A stretch of DNA of 64,000 nucleotides, taken from positions 2,517,501 through 2,581,500 of the forward strand of contig CM057465.1 in NCBI GenBank assembly GCA_030035585.1. Direction: 5' to 3'. The notes below the pieces were generated by a model that was not told where the DNA came from, ran no database searches, and saw only the letters and a list, made by a program, of their open reading frames with translations. This document shows, in pieces, positions 10,846 to 21,279 of this stretch. The stretch's first letter is position 1. Every line of letters starts with the position of its first letter. A program made the position numbers and the translations under genes. Source of the stretch: Dugong dugon. Taxonomy: Eukaryota > Chordata > Mammalia > Sirenia > Dugongidae.

Positions 10846-11280
10846 ATCTCCACGAGCACAGTCCCTGCCAGCCCTGACTATCCCAAGAGCCGGGAGGGAG
10901 GGGCTGTGGCTGAAAAAAAGCCGTGAGTTACAGCAACCCCCGGCCCGAGTCCCAGTTTTTGGTGTGAGCTGTGGGTCATGCCATGTGCTTGGCCATCTTT
11001 CTCCTGGACACCTAGAGGCTGGAAAAGGCTCGGGGTAGTTGGGCACAGCAGGACTGGCAGCCTGGGGCAGGATGGGAGTCCATGGTCTGAAGCTCACAGG
11101 GTCCCTGGAGCTGGGCCAGAGACTTGACCTCTCACTTTCTTTGCTCTCCAGGAGGGAGGAGGCTAGCTCTGCCTCCACCTTGAATGCTGTCCTGTCCCTG
11201 GGATCAGAGCCTGGTGCACAGGTCCCCCCTCACTGGGGCTGGCTCTAAGGCTCTCCCTGGTGAGTCTATTTGCCAAATTG
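10846..11280. other. unique GC-rich sequence
   Basis: Nothing recognised. Confidence 0.4.
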
Positions 11281-11799
11281 TGTTCACTGATAACAAGAGG
11301 TCCAAGACATTGATTGGGAAGGAATGGGATCCTCAAAATTGGAATGGGGACATATGTGCAGATACTGATGAATCTGGGGACATGGAGCCCCTAAATTCTG
11401 CAGAGTCTTCTTCGCTAGTAGAAGCAGTCCTTCTATCCCTGTCTGAGGTGACTGATGAATGCAGGTTTATGTGAGCAACCTGTGATGGCTGCCTTGCCTG
11501 TGACAGACACTTTGAAAGGAAATGCTGATTCTCCTCAGGACCCACCCCCACCACCCATCTTTCTTACTAGACCTAGAAACAGACTCAAGTCCCAGCAGGC
11601 ACTGAAAGGTGAGGTACACACTGTGACCCATGAGGAGGTACACTACACTTCAAAAGAAATACATAATTTTTCTCCTACCTTATGCAGACAGAAAACTAGG
11701 GAAAATGTGTGGGATGGCAACTAAGGGTGTGGGATAATAGTGGAAAGAAATAGTGTTGGATCAATCTGAATTTACTGCTATGGGCCCACTAAGCAGAGA

Positions 11800-12013
11800 A
11801 AGGAGTCCTGGTGGTAGAGTGGTTAAGCACTCAGCTGCTATCCAAAATGTCAGTAGTTCAAACCCATTTCCCACTCCACGGGAGAAAGATGTGGCAGTCT
11901 GCTTCCATAATGATTACAGTTTTGGAAACCCTCTGGGGCGGTTCTACTCTCTCCTATAGGGTTGCTATGAGTCAGAATCGACTCGAGGGCACCCAACAAT
12001 AAACAATAACAAC
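11800..12013 (+). mobile_element. AfroSINE, long form, inserted in the retroviral remnant
   Basis: Flanked by a perfect 9-bp duplication AAGCAGAGA (11791-11799 and 12014-12022). The head GGAGTCCTGGTGGTAGAGTG, the long-form block with TCTGCTTCCATAATGATTAC and the RTE-like end ATGAGTCAGAATCGACTCG are present, followed by an ACAATAA-type tail. It postdates the retroviral copy. Confidence 0.95.
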
Positions 12014-12829
12014 AAGCAGAGATTCTGGATTCAAAATGTTGTAGTTCCAGGGGTTAGAATGGGATTTAAAAGTTCGTTAGTTATTTACTTTGTTTGGCTG
12101 AAAATGAACCAAAAGGTGGCCTACACTGAATAAAGTTGAAAAGCCAGAACTTCCTTGGTATACTGTAGAAGAAAGTATCCAAAGGATTAGGCAAATTAGA
12201 ATGTTAGAGTGGATTTATAATGTTAGACCCACCCACTGGCCCACCCAGGGAATGCTCAGGGAACGTATCTTTCACCATGACTGTGAGGAATGCTGTGATC
12301 ACTTTTCACTGTAGGTCAGATGTTACAGTGGAGACTGCCCTCATTGAATTGGGTAACTTATCTACAATGGAGGCGATTGGATCCTGGGGTAGCAGGGACC
12401 AAGTGGCAGCACTTAAAAACCAAATACAAGGTGGGTGTGATTAGTGTAATAAACAGCAGAGTCAAAGGAGTAATAAGAATAGTCTGACTCACATCGAGTG
12501 ATGGCATTGGCTAATTGGTGTCCCTAGGAGTGAAACACATTCAAAACCTACTAAACATTTACTTGATTTGTAGAAGCAAAGAGTTTTAGGCCAAGTGAAC
12601 AGCAATCTGACTTGAATCACCAAAACAGAGAGTCATGGCCCCTCAATCAATTCCCAGACTTGAACCAGTTTACAGACTCTCAACTTCTTGAATGAAGGGC
12701 AGGGGGGAGGGAAGGTCCTCTTGAGGAAGGACCTCACTACACTGCCAAAGATTATACTATTAATCTTTCTCCCAGCCTTACCCATAGGGATCTACAGCCT
12801 CTTAACAGGAGACTATTCATTGGGTAAAA

Positions 12830-13040
12830 GGAAATAATAAGACTTTTCGAGGACTACTGGACTCATACTTGGAAATGACACTAATTTCAGGAGACCCAAA
12901 ATGTCATTGTGGTCCACCAGTCAGAGTACAGCTGTATGGAGGTCAGGTTATTAATGGAGTTTTAGCTCAGGTCTATCTCACAGTGGTTCCAGTGGGTCCC
13001 CAAACTCAGCCTAAGTTCCAGAATGCATAATGGAATAGAC
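12830..13040 (+). pseudogene. retroviral protease remnant
   Basis: Lies just upstream of the reverse transcriptase remnant, where protease is expected. The stretch around 12860-12905 is compatible with a degraded aspartic protease active site and its following strands. No intact frame. The assignment rests mainly on position. Confidence 0.35.
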
Positions 13041-13149
13041 AAACTCAGCAACTGGCAGAACCCCCACATTGGATCCCTGACCTGCGCAGTGAGTGAGGAC
13101 TATTATGGCAGGAAAAGTCAAGTAGAAGCCACTAGAACTGCCTATACCT

Positions 13150-13680
13150 AGGAAAATTTAACCAAAAGCAATACTGCATTCATGGAGGGGTTGCAGAGAT
13201 TACTGCCACCATCAAGGACTTGAAGGATGCAGGGGTGGTGATTCCCACCACACTCCCATTCAACTTGCCTATCTGGCCTATGCAGAAAACAGATGGATCT
13301 TGGAGAAAGACAGTGGACTATCAAAAACTTAACTAGGTGGTGACTCTAATTGCAGCTGCTGCTCCAGCTGTGGTTTCACTGCTTGAGCAAATTATCACAT
13401 TTTCTGCTACCGGGTATGTAGATATTAATCTGGCAAATCCTTTTTTTTCTTAATACCTGTCCGTAGAGACCATCAGAAGCAGTTTGCTTTGAACTGGCAA
13501 GCCCAACAATACACCTTCAATGTCCTACCTCAAGGGTATATCAACTCTCCAGCCTTATGTCATAATTTAGTCCAAAGGGACCTTGATTGTCTTTCCCTTC
13601 CACAAGATGCCACACTGGACCATTAATTGATGTCATCATGCTGATTGGACCTCGTAAGAAGTAATAACCACTGTAGACTT
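13150..13680 (+). pseudogene. retroviral reverse transcriptase remnant
   Basis: Contains the fingers and palm order of a retroviral polymerase, including an LPQGY-type stretch near 13.53 kb. The catalytic YxDD box falls at 13623-13634, where codons now read L-I-D-V, so the first position and the second catalytic aspartate are both changed. Multiple in-frame stops. An AfroSINE splits the gene immediately downstream. Not functional. Confidence 0.65.
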
Positions 13681-13687
13681 GATGGTA

Positions 13688-13886
13688 AGATATGCCAGCA
13701 AGTCAATTCTGGCTCATAGCAACCCTATAAGACAGAATAGAACTGCCCATAGGGTTTCCTAGGGTGTAATCTTTACAGAAGCAGATCGTCAGGTCTTTTC
13801 TCCTGTGGAGCCACTGGTAGGTTTGAACTGCCAACCTCTTGGTTAACAGCCAGGCTCTTAACCATTGCACTATCAGGTTCCTTATT
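13688..13886 (-). mobile_element. AfroSINE, long form, splitting the retroviral pol remnant
   Basis: Minus-sense copy with the CTGCCAACCTCTTGGTTAAC head and the TAATCTTTACAGAAGCAGAT long-form block. It sits between the reverse transcriptase palm and the connection region. Orientation is opposite to the host element. Confidence 0.93.
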
Positions 13887-14529
13887 TACATGTTAGAGGG
13901 TGGGAAATAAATCGACGAAAATTCAGGGATCTTCCACCTCAGTGAAATTTCTACGGGTCCAGTGGTGCGGGGCATGTAAGACATCCCTTCTAAGGTGAAG
14001 GGGTAAAGTTGTTACATCTGGATTCTCCTACAACTGAAATGGAGGCATAATGCCATGTGGGCCTTTTTAGATCCTGGAGGCAACATATCCCTCATTTAGG
14101 TGTGCAACTCCAGCTCGTTTACCAAGTGACCAGAAAAGCTGCTAGTTTTGAGTGGGCCCAGAACAAGAGAAAGCTCTGCAACTGGTCCAGGCTTCTCTGC
14201 CACTTAGGTCATATGATCCGCCTGATCCAATGGTGCCTGCAGTGTCAGTGGCAGATAGAGATGCTGTCTGGAGTCTTTGGCAGGCCCCTATTGGTGAATC
14301 ACAGCACAGACCCTTAGGATTTTGGAGCAAAGCCCTGCCATCCTCTGCAGATAACTACTCTCCTTTTGGAAAAACAGCTTTTGGCTTGTCACTGGACCTT
14401 AGTAGCGACTGAACACTAACCACCATGGGACACCAAGCCACCATGTGGCCTGAGCTGCCCATCATGAACTGAGTGTTGTCTGACTCGCAGTCATAAAGTC
14501 GGATGTGCCCAGCAGCACTCCATCATTAA

Positions 14530-14998
14530 ATGGTCACCACTCTTGTCACATTACCTTCCCTCTCCCAGCTTTCACCTATGGCCTCATGGGGAGTTTTTTA
14601 CAATCAGTTGACTGAGGAAGAGAAAACTTGTGTCTGGTTTACAGATGGTTCTGCACAATATGCAGGCACCACTCAAAAGTGGACAGTGGCAGCACTGCAG
14701 CCCCTTCCTGGGACCTCCCTGGGGGACAGTGGTGAAGGTAGATCCTACCAGTGGGCAAGTAGCAGTGCACCTGGTTGTTCACTTTGCTTGGAAGAAGACA
14801 TGGTCAGATGTGCGATTGTATACTGATTCATGGGCTGTGGCCAATGGTTTGGTTGGATGGTCAGAGACTTGGGAGGAACATGATTGGAAAAATGGTGGCA
14901 AGAAGATCTGGAGAAGAGGTATGTGGAAAGAACTATCTGAGTGGGCCAAAGAAGTGAAGATACTTCTGTCTCATGTGAATGCTCACAAAGGGTGATCT
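14530..14998 (+). pseudogene. retroviral RNase H remnant
   Basis: Two overlapping frames share the domain after a frameshift. One carries the first active-site strand, read as WFTDGS near 14.635 kb. The other carries a YTDSWAVANGL-type segment near 14.82 kb and ends in SHVNAHKG near 14.99 kb, matching the RNase H aspartate positions and the C-terminal histidine loop. The frameshift near 14.75 kb makes it non-functional. Confidence 0.72.
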
Positions 14999-15500
14999 CA
15001 GCAGAGAAGGTTTTTAATAATCAAGTGGATAAGATGACATGTTCTGTGGAAACCAGTCATCCTCTTTCCCTAGCCACTCCCATCATTGCTCAATGGGCTT
15101 ATGAACAAAGTGGCCACGGTGTCAGGGATGGAAGTCATACATGGGTTCAGCAACATGGACTCCCACTCACCAAGGCTGACTTTGCTACAGCCACTGCTAA
15201 GTGCCCGATCTGCCAGCAGCAGAAACCAACAATGAGTCCCCGATATGGCACCATCCCTCAAGGTGATCAGCCAGCAACCTGGTGGCAAGTTGACTACAGT
15301 GGACCATTTTCATCATGGAAAGGGCAACATTTTGTTCTTACTGGAATAGACACTTCTGGATACAGATTTACCTTCCCTGCAAGCAATGCTTCTCCCAAAA
15401 TTACCACCATGGACAATGGAAGAAGGCATTTGTGGAAATCAGAATGCCACAGGCAATGGTATGGAGAAGACTTCTCCCTCAATCACAGCCCACCATGCTC
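14999..15500 (+). pseudogene. retroviral integrase N-terminal and partial core remnant
   Basis: In the frame open from 14941 to 15591, a zinc-binding HHCC-type domain is visible with the CPICQQQ cysteines near 15.2 kb. The start of the catalytic core follows, with a first aspartate in WWQVDYSGP near 15.29 kb. After about 15.40 kb similarity fades and the remaining core acidic residues cannot be placed. The 3' end of the element is truncated here. Confidence 0.68.
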
Positions 15501-15504
15501 CAAG

Positions 15505-15982
15505 ACCCTCTGCCACGCTGAGCCTGTTCCCCTTCTCTGCAGCTCTACGGAACTCCCCAGAGCCTGTCCCCTGGGCCATTTCCCTGACTGATGAGGGTAA
15601 TTCCTCCCCACTGTCCAGGCTGTGAGCTCCCCACATGCTGATCATATATGGCAGTGTGCTTTGCAATAGAAGCACCATAAAAAGAAAATAAACAAGCCCA
15701 TAGTGGTGTGGCTGTGAAGTTTTCATCTATAGAACATCATCTATAGAACAAAGCACGGGTGTTTGGTAAATGACTCAAGGCTGGAGGAGGGAGTGGGGCT
15801 CCTTGGAACAGGATCTGCATGCTCCTGGGTTGAGGAGGCTCCACTGATCAGCCTTCCCCAGGGACTCAGTCTGCCCAGTGCAGACGGATCCCTGTCTCCC
15901 TCCAGTTCTAACTTGGCCACCCGTTTTACAAGGCTGTGGAGAAGACAGGATTAATTAACGTTTGTAGAGAGCCAAACCCTCA
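15505..15982. other. unique sequence
   Basis: Nothing recognised. It may include the uncharacterised 3' boundary of the retroviral remnant. Confidence 0.35.
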
Positions 15983-16155
15983 AATTGCATTTGAACTGTG
16001 CTGTTGGCAAAGACTATTGAATATACTGTGGACTGCCTGAAGAATGACCAAACCAGTCTAAGAAGAAATACAATCAGAATGTTCCTCAGAAGCAAGGACA
16101 GCCAGACTTCAGCTTGCTTATTCTGGACACTTCATTAGGAAAGACCAATCTGGCA
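15983..16155 (+). mobile_element. RTE LINE fragment near the ORF C-terminus
   Basis: Matches the RTE segment before the 3' end: TTTGAACTGTGCTGTTGGCA, then GAAATACAATCAGAATGTTC and ACAGCCAGACTTCAGCTTGC. The terminal RTE block is missing, so both ends are lost. Confidence 0.78.
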
Positions 16156-17160
16156 GCTGGGGGGTCACACAGACCACAGATGGCTCGCCTGACTGATGGA
16201 ATGACTGGAAGCCCCAGAGGATGAGGGGAGAGGGTCTAGCAGCCCTGCTTGACTTAGCACGAGCCTCCCTCCTCTTGGCCATCATCTTAACAGGGCTTGA
16301 CACAGCTTTACCACCGCTAGTGGGGACGGCCACACCACATGCCCTGGAATGGGCCCACGAGGTCACAGGCAGTAGGGAGCGAAGAAAAGCTCCCAGCCTC
16401 CGCAGTCCTTGTTCCCTTCCACCCTCCACAGAAATGTCCTGCTCAGGCACAGGTGGTCAGTTCCTGGGAAGACTCGCCTTCTGCACGTCACTCTCAGCCA
16501 CCGGGATGTGATGCCATGGGCTCCTCTCCAGGGACAGGGGACGGGAAGCTGTGTTGAGCAGGATAGTGCTGGAGTGGCCAGGCTGCGTTCCCCGGGACTC
16601 GATCAAGAGACAGTCCAGGTCAAGACGGAAGGTAGACGCTCGCCTTCCAAAGGGCTACGTGCAAACGTTAGGAGGAGCTGGGGCACACCTGAGGCTCCTG
16701 GTTCTTTCCCAAGGAAGCCATGTGCAGCCATGTAACATATGGCGGCTCCAGAAAAGCTGTCGGGGCAAAACAAGATGGCACCAGGAAGGGCTCGTGCTGG
16801 ACCTGGGACTAACTCAGTGGTCAGGAAGCCCTGGGCTGTTTCCTCCTCTGTGTTTCTGTGTGGGAAGTCTTCCCTTCTGCGCTCTGTCACAGCAGTTCAG
16901 TGTGTACGGGATGTGCTATTCCTGCCCAACATGTGGCGAGGCCTTGCTTGTCCTGCCATCTGCAGCACCTCATGCAATGCTTGGCACTCCCTATCCGAGC
17001 CTTCTGGAATCTTCTCTGACCCTACGCCATTACTGCTCCTGGACTGGAGTAGATGTAGCACCTGGCGTCCCCACCCCATAACTGCACCTAACACTTGGCA
17101 CTGCGTTTGCTGGTTACTTCTCCATCTTCCTTAGTAGATGAGTCTTGTTGGTTTTCTATA
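16156..17160. other. unique sequence, possible L2-like tract at 16.9-17.1 kb
   Basis: Mostly unrecognised, with overlapping frames up to 176 codons that lack domains. The stretch around 16950-17120 has an L2-like flavour (CACCTGGCGTCC, TAACACTTGGCACTG) but is too diverged to call. Confidence 0.35.
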
Positions 17161-17167
17161 CCCCACC

Positions 17168-17388
17168 CTCAGTAAAACCAAATCTAGCTGCCATCAATCT
17201 GACTCTGACACATGGCGACCCCATGTGTGTTAAGAGTAGAACCACGCTCCACAGGGTTCTCAGTGGCTGATTTTTTAGAAATAGATCACCAGGCCTTTTT
17301 TCTGAGGCACCTTTGGGTGGCCTCAAACCTCTAGCCTTTCTGCTAGTAGCCAAGTGCTTAGCCATCTGAGCCTGTCAGGAGCTTTATA
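17168..17388 (-). mobile_element. AfroSINE, long form, diverged
   Basis: Minus-sense copy with ACTCTGACACATGGCGACCC and AATAGATCACCAGGCC from the long-form block. The head GACAGGCTCAGATGGCTAAG departs from the usual sequence. It belongs with the variant at 60.45-60.78 kb, which also has ACACRTGG in place of the common tail. Confidence 0.82.
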
Positions 17389-17439
17389 CCCTCAAGAAAG
17401 CACCATAATAATACCTAAACAAGACAGACACTAGGATCA

Positions 17440-17640
17440 GTCTTGACGGTTTGCGAAGACGTTCTGCACACATCACTCCATTAGATCCTTGTAAGAAGAG
17501 AGTGAGAACAATAATTCCTATTTTACACAGATGGAAATGGGCTCAGAGAGGTGGCCTCCATGTGAGGCACCTACCTGGGGCCTCTGCAGCACCCAGCAGT
17601 TGAGCCAGCTTGAGTCTGACCAGCCACAGTTCCTGGGGTC
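17440..17640 (-). mobile_element. MIR SINE fragment
   Basis: The region AATTCCTATTTTACACAGAT followed by GAAATGGGCTCAGAGAGG corresponds to the conserved MIR core in minus sense. Ends uncertain. Confidence 0.62.
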
Positions 17641-17644
17641 GCCC

Positions 17645-18890
17645 CCGTGCCTGTCCTGGCCTGGAGACTTCAGAAACCTGAGGAACTTCTCTGGCATGGC
17701 TCCCGCTTCTTTGGGGTGGGCTGCCCACTTTAAGCATGCACTAAATGTTTCTTGAAAGGCATCGGGTCTCCTTGGTTACTAGAAGCTGAAGGCACTCAGT
17801 AAGCCAGGGCAGAATGCAAAACATCTTTCTGATTCACAGCTTCCTCGCACACAAGCAAACACTGCTGGCTGGTGTTCTGGGAAACTTCTCCAAGTCTCTG
17901 AATACATACATCGGCTGACCAGAAGGCACAGAGTCTCTCCCAGGGGCCTGGAGCTCTGATGGTGGTTCATCCTCCCAGGTGGGAGTTGGCAAGCAGTGCT
18001 CTGTCTCCAAAACACCGAGCTTAGGTGGGTGCTCTGCCTGTCCCCCACTGCCCCATTCCCCAGGCACAGAGAGGGTCATGTTGACACCATGCCATGCCAG
18101 GGGCATGCCAGGCTGGGAATCACAGGACTGGCTGTGGGAGCCTGGCCCTGGGCTCTGAGTATATCAGCCGAAGAATGTGCCACACAGCAGGAAGGGCTGG
18201 TCTAAGGATGTCACTGGCAGTGGGGCCTCAGAGGAGGTACAGGGCCAGCCAGGAGGGCTTCCAGAGGTTTGAAGGATAAACAGGCCACAGAAATAAGGGG
18301 AAGAAGAGGGCCAGCCCACAGGAAGGCACGGGGTCACCACTGCCCTCTGTGTACACGGCACATTGTCAGGGCCCCATGCAGGCACCAGACCCAGGTTACT
18401 TCCAAGGGGAGGGAGGGAGCTGCCAGCGCATTCAGGGGGCTATGAAGAGGCCTTCTAGGCGGAGGCAGCCAACGGGTGGGAACAATACAGCTGGATAGCC
18501 ATGGCCTCACATGTGGCCCAGTGGCTGGTGCAGGAGGTGAGAAGGGTCTGTGGCTCAGACTCCATTAGCCCCTCCTGGGGCCCCATGGCTACCTGCTGAC
18601 ATGTGGATACCGGGCCCAGGCTGGTAGAGAAGCTGGAAGGACCTGCACCAACGTCACACGCGGGCTGTCCCACATCTCGCCCAACAAGGGTTTCCTTTCT
18701 TCTTTAATCAGGATACACTGCTCTCCAGGGACTGGTGGAGCCAAGAATCTCCTTCCAGCCTCGACACTGAGAAATGTGACCCACACAGAAGCAGCACCTG
18801 CGTGTCTGCAATGGTGAATTCTAGGTGCTCACCTGGCTGGGCTATGATTCCCAGTCCTTCGGCCAAACACTAGGCTAGCTGTTGTTCCAT
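17645..18890. other. unique GC-rich sequence
   Basis: No gene or repeat recognised. Confidence 0.4.
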
Positions 18891-18891
18891 A

Positions 18892-18962
18892 TTGCAATGC
18901 AATGTAATCACCACCCTTGATGTAATGTAATGTAATCTACAATGTAATATAATGGAATCAGT
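18892..18962. repeat. (TAATG)n-like low-complexity repeat
   Basis: Repeated AATGTAAT and TAATG motifs with short interruptions, ending near GTCAGTCAG. Confidence 0.75.
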
Positions 18963-18964
18963 CA

Positions 18965-19185
18965 GTCAGAAAGGGAGTTTCCTTAGGTCTGCCTTGGGAC
19001 TATAAACAGGTGTTTTGGCAGAACTCTCTCTCTCCCTTCCTCTGTCAGCTCTGCACTCTCCCTGTTGCCTGACCTATGGGTCTCGGAACACAGTCCTGTA
19101 GAAGGTTCCAGTCTGCTGTCTGACCTATGGATTTTGGACTTGCCAGGCCCCACAACTGTGTGAGCCAATCCCTTGAAGTAAATCT
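18965..19185. mobile_element. interspersed repeat piece of uncertain family
   Basis: The order TTGGGACTATAAACAGGTG, TTTTGGACTTGCCAGGCC and CAACTGTGTGAGCCAATC followed by a TC/TA run recurs in mammalian genomes at the edge of older retroelements. A possible continuation, TTCTGCTTCTCTAGAGAGCC, lies after the SINE cluster at about 20133. I cannot name the family. Confidence 0.4.
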
Positions 19186-19220
19186 CTCTCTCTCTCGATA
19201 TATATATATATATATATACA
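19186..19220. repeat. (TC)n(TA)n microsatellite
   Basis: A pure TC run passing into a TA run, directly abutting the tail of the next AfroSINE. Confidence 0.92.
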
Positions 19221-19221
19221 C

Positions 19222-19391
19222 CCCAAAAAAACCAAACCCGTTGCCGTTGAATCGATTCTGACTCATAGCGACCCTACAGGACAGGGTGGAACTGCCTCAT
19301 ATGGTTTCCAAGAAGCCCCTGGTGAATTCGAACTGCCGACCATTTGGTTAGCAGCTGTAGCTCTTCATCACTGTGCCACCAGGCTTTAGCG
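19222..19391 (-). mobile_element. AfroSINE, short form
   Basis: First of four SINEs in under 0.9 kb. The minus-sense tail starts after the TA microsatellite with CAAAAAAACC and the head ends at CCACCAGGCTTT. Confidence 0.95.
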
Positions 19392-19398
19392 ACCCTAT

Positions 19399-19466
19399 AT
19401 ACACACACACACACACACACATATATATATGTATATATATGTGTAACGTATGCATGTACGTATATG
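19399..19466. repeat. (CA)n/(TA)n microsatellite
   Basis: A CA run of about ten units merging into TATATATG repeats between two oppositely oriented AfroSINEs. Confidence 0.9.
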
Positions 19467-19467
19467 T

Positions 19468-19627
19468 AGGAGCCCTGGTGGCACAGTGGTTAATAGCTAC
19501 AACTGCAAAGCAAAAGGTCAGCAGTTCCAATCCCCCAGATGCTCCTCGGAAACCCTATGGGCAGTTCTACTCTGTCCTACAGGGTCACTCTGAGTCAGAA
19601 TTGACCGGACAGCAATGGGTTTTTTAT
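19468..19627 (+). mobile_element. AfroSINE, short form
   Basis: Has an intact-looking head GGAGCCCTGGTGGCACAGTG and ends AATTGACCGGACAGCAATGG plus a short T run. Confidence 0.96.
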
Positions 19628-19678
19628 GTATGTATGTATATATATGTATCTATATATACGTATGTGTATATATACACG
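19628..19678. repeat. (TATG)n/(TA)n microsatellite
   Basis: TATGTATG repeats grading into TATATACG. Confidence 0.85.
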
Positions 19679-19679
19679 T

Positions 19680-19845
19680 TTAAGAGCTAAGGCTGTTGAT
19701 TGAGAGCTAAGGTTGTTGACCAAAAGGTCAACAGTTAGAATCCACCAGGCATTCCTTGGAAACTCTATGGGGCAGTTCTACTGTGTCCTATAGGGTTGCT
19801 ATGAGTTGGGATCGACTCGATGGCAACGGGTTATTTTGGTTTCTA
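19680..19845 (+). mobile_element. AfroSINE, short form with duplicated head segment
   Basis: TAAGAGCTAAGGCTGTTGA is followed by a near copy, GAGAGCTAAGGTTGTTGA, before the CCAAAAGGTCAACAG part. A ~22-nt stretch of the tRNA-like head is therefore duplicated and the first ~20 nt of the head are missing. Confidence 0.88.
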
Positions 19846-19957
19846 TATACATATGTGTGTATATGTATGTGTGTGTATATGTCTGTATATGTATACGTAT
19901 ATACATATGTGTGTGTATATATACATACATATACACACACACACACACACATATATG
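19846..19957. repeat. TA/TG/CA compound microsatellite
   Basis: ATATGTGTGTATATGTATG-type repeats ending in a CA run. Peptides predicted here are tyrosine/valine/cysteine repeats. Confidence 0.9.
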
Positions 19958-19958
19958 T

Positions 19959-20113
19959 GGAGCCCTGGTGGTGCAGTGGTTAAGAGCTCGGCTGCTAACC
20001 AAAAGGTCAGCAGTTCGAATCGACCAGTCGCTCCTCGGAAACCCTATGGGGCAGTTCTACTCCATCTTGTAGGGTCGCTATGAGTCAGAATAGACTTGAC
20101 GACATCAATTTAT
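19959..20113 (+). mobile_element. AfroSINE, short form
   Basis: Fourth SINE of the cluster, with head GGAGCCCTGGTGGTGCAGTG and tail ATGAGTCAGAATAGACTTGA. Confidence 0.95.
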
Positions 20114-20269
20114 ATAGAGATGTATACATGTATTTCTGCTTCTCTAGAGAGCCCTGAGTGAGCAGGCTCAAAGACGAGGCAGAGGCCACAGGCTGCGTGA
20201 GGACAATGCAGTCCACCCCATGGACGCAGGAAAACAGACAGACAGCCTAGTCCCTACCTGCCACACAAG

Positions 20270-20700
20270 CCGAAGCTTCCAGTCACTTAGCGAGAGAAAA
20301 ATTGCAGGGCCCAGATTACGTCCAAAAACTAGACAGAATTTTCTTTCGACAACTTCTTGACAGCTTAATTTAGTGACAGCAGTCCAGATAATTATTTTTT
20401 CTTTAAATAGTTACAGTAGAACATATTCATTTCCAAGATGGACCTCGTCATGGTCCTCTGATGAGTGCGCTTCATTAGCCGCCAGGAACTGTCCCTCCAG
20501 AACTAAGCCAGGAAGGGCACTCGCTTTAAGATGAGCGTGCCACGCCACGCCAGTGCAAAACACCAGAAATTTGGGTAAAAGAAATGTAAGTGGAGGGGGA
20601 AAAAAAAAATACTCCAATCATTTTTTTCGAGCAAATTTTCACAAATTGATGACAGCTATTTAAGAGCTAAGACAGGAGGCAGAGGGGTTTTAACGCTCCT
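20270..20700. promoter_or_regulatory. candidate conserved non-coding element with three MEIS-type sites
   Basis: Non-repetitive AT-rich block between a SINE cluster and a MaLR LTR. It contains the MEIS/TGIF core TGACAG three times (20358-20363, 20374-20379, 20650-20655), plus TTAATTTA and AATTATTTTTT homeodomain-like tracts and TATTTAAGAGC. These are short motifs and chance is possible. Enhancer function is a hypothesis. Confidence 0.3.
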
Positions 20701-20869
20701 GCACGGAAATGAACTCTCTCCCAGTCTGGGTCCAGGAGGCTCCTGAGTGATGTGTTAATGGGGCAGGAACCAGGGGCACTGGGACAGACACGTGGGAACT
20801 GGAGTCTTCACAGTGGACAGTCAGATACTCCTGCAGTCAGAGGGTGACCTGGGGCCAGCTGGGTGCCTG

Positions 20870-21275
20870 TGATGGCTGAATTACGTTGAGGTCCTAACCC
20901 CTGCACCCATGGCCCTGACCTCGTTTGAGTACAGGGTCTTTGAAGATGTTATCAGTTAGGCTGACATGACGTCATGCTGGAGTAGGGTGGGTCCTGATCC
21001 TATAAGAGGTGCATTCTTATCAAAAGAGGAGAAGAGACACAGACAGACAGAGAGGAAGGATGCCACAGGAAGACGTCTCTGCAAGCCAAGGAATGCCACC
21101 ACCCCCAGGAGCAGGAGAGACAAAAGCGGATCCACCCCTAGAGCCTCTGGAGGGACAGAGGCCCTGCCCACACCTTGGATTGGGACTTCTGGCCTCCAAA
21201 GCCTTGGGAGGATCGGTTCCTGTTTCTCTAAACCACCAGCTCGTGGCACACTGTTAGGGCAGCCCCAGCTGACAG
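20870..21275 (+). mobile_element. MaLR-type LTR (MLT1-like)
   Basis: Shows the MLT1-style order: GTGATGGCTGAATTACGTTG, AGGTCCTAACCCC, TAGGGTGGGTCCTGATCC with TATAAGAGG, AGAGACACAGACAGACAG, CCTCTGGAGGGACAGAGGCC, GGACTTCTGGCCTCCAAAGC, and a final GTTAGGGCAGCCCCAGC. A solo LTR is likely, since no partner LTR or internal region is seen. Confidence 0.75.
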
Positions 21276-21279
21276 ACAG

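Larger units (their letters stand above)
11281..15500 (+). mobile_element. decayed endogenous retrovirus internal region (gag remnant to integrase)
   Basis: Plus-strand retroviral order is recognisable: an uncertain gag-like stretch, a protease-like block near 12.83-13.03 kb, reverse transcriptase near 13.15-13.67 kb, RNase H near 14.53-15.0 kb and integrase near 15.03-15.40 kb. Frames are broken by many stops and shifts and by two AfroSINEs. No LTR pair, primer-binding site, polypurine tract or env was recognised, so both ends are uncertain. Relation to class I (gamma-like) elements is an impression from motif style, not a tested placement. It cannot encode a functional product as it stands. 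Confidence 0.72.

Noticed and set aside
16551-17081. 176-codon frame
   Set aside because: No domain or conserved motif, and a second frame of 131 codons overlaps it.
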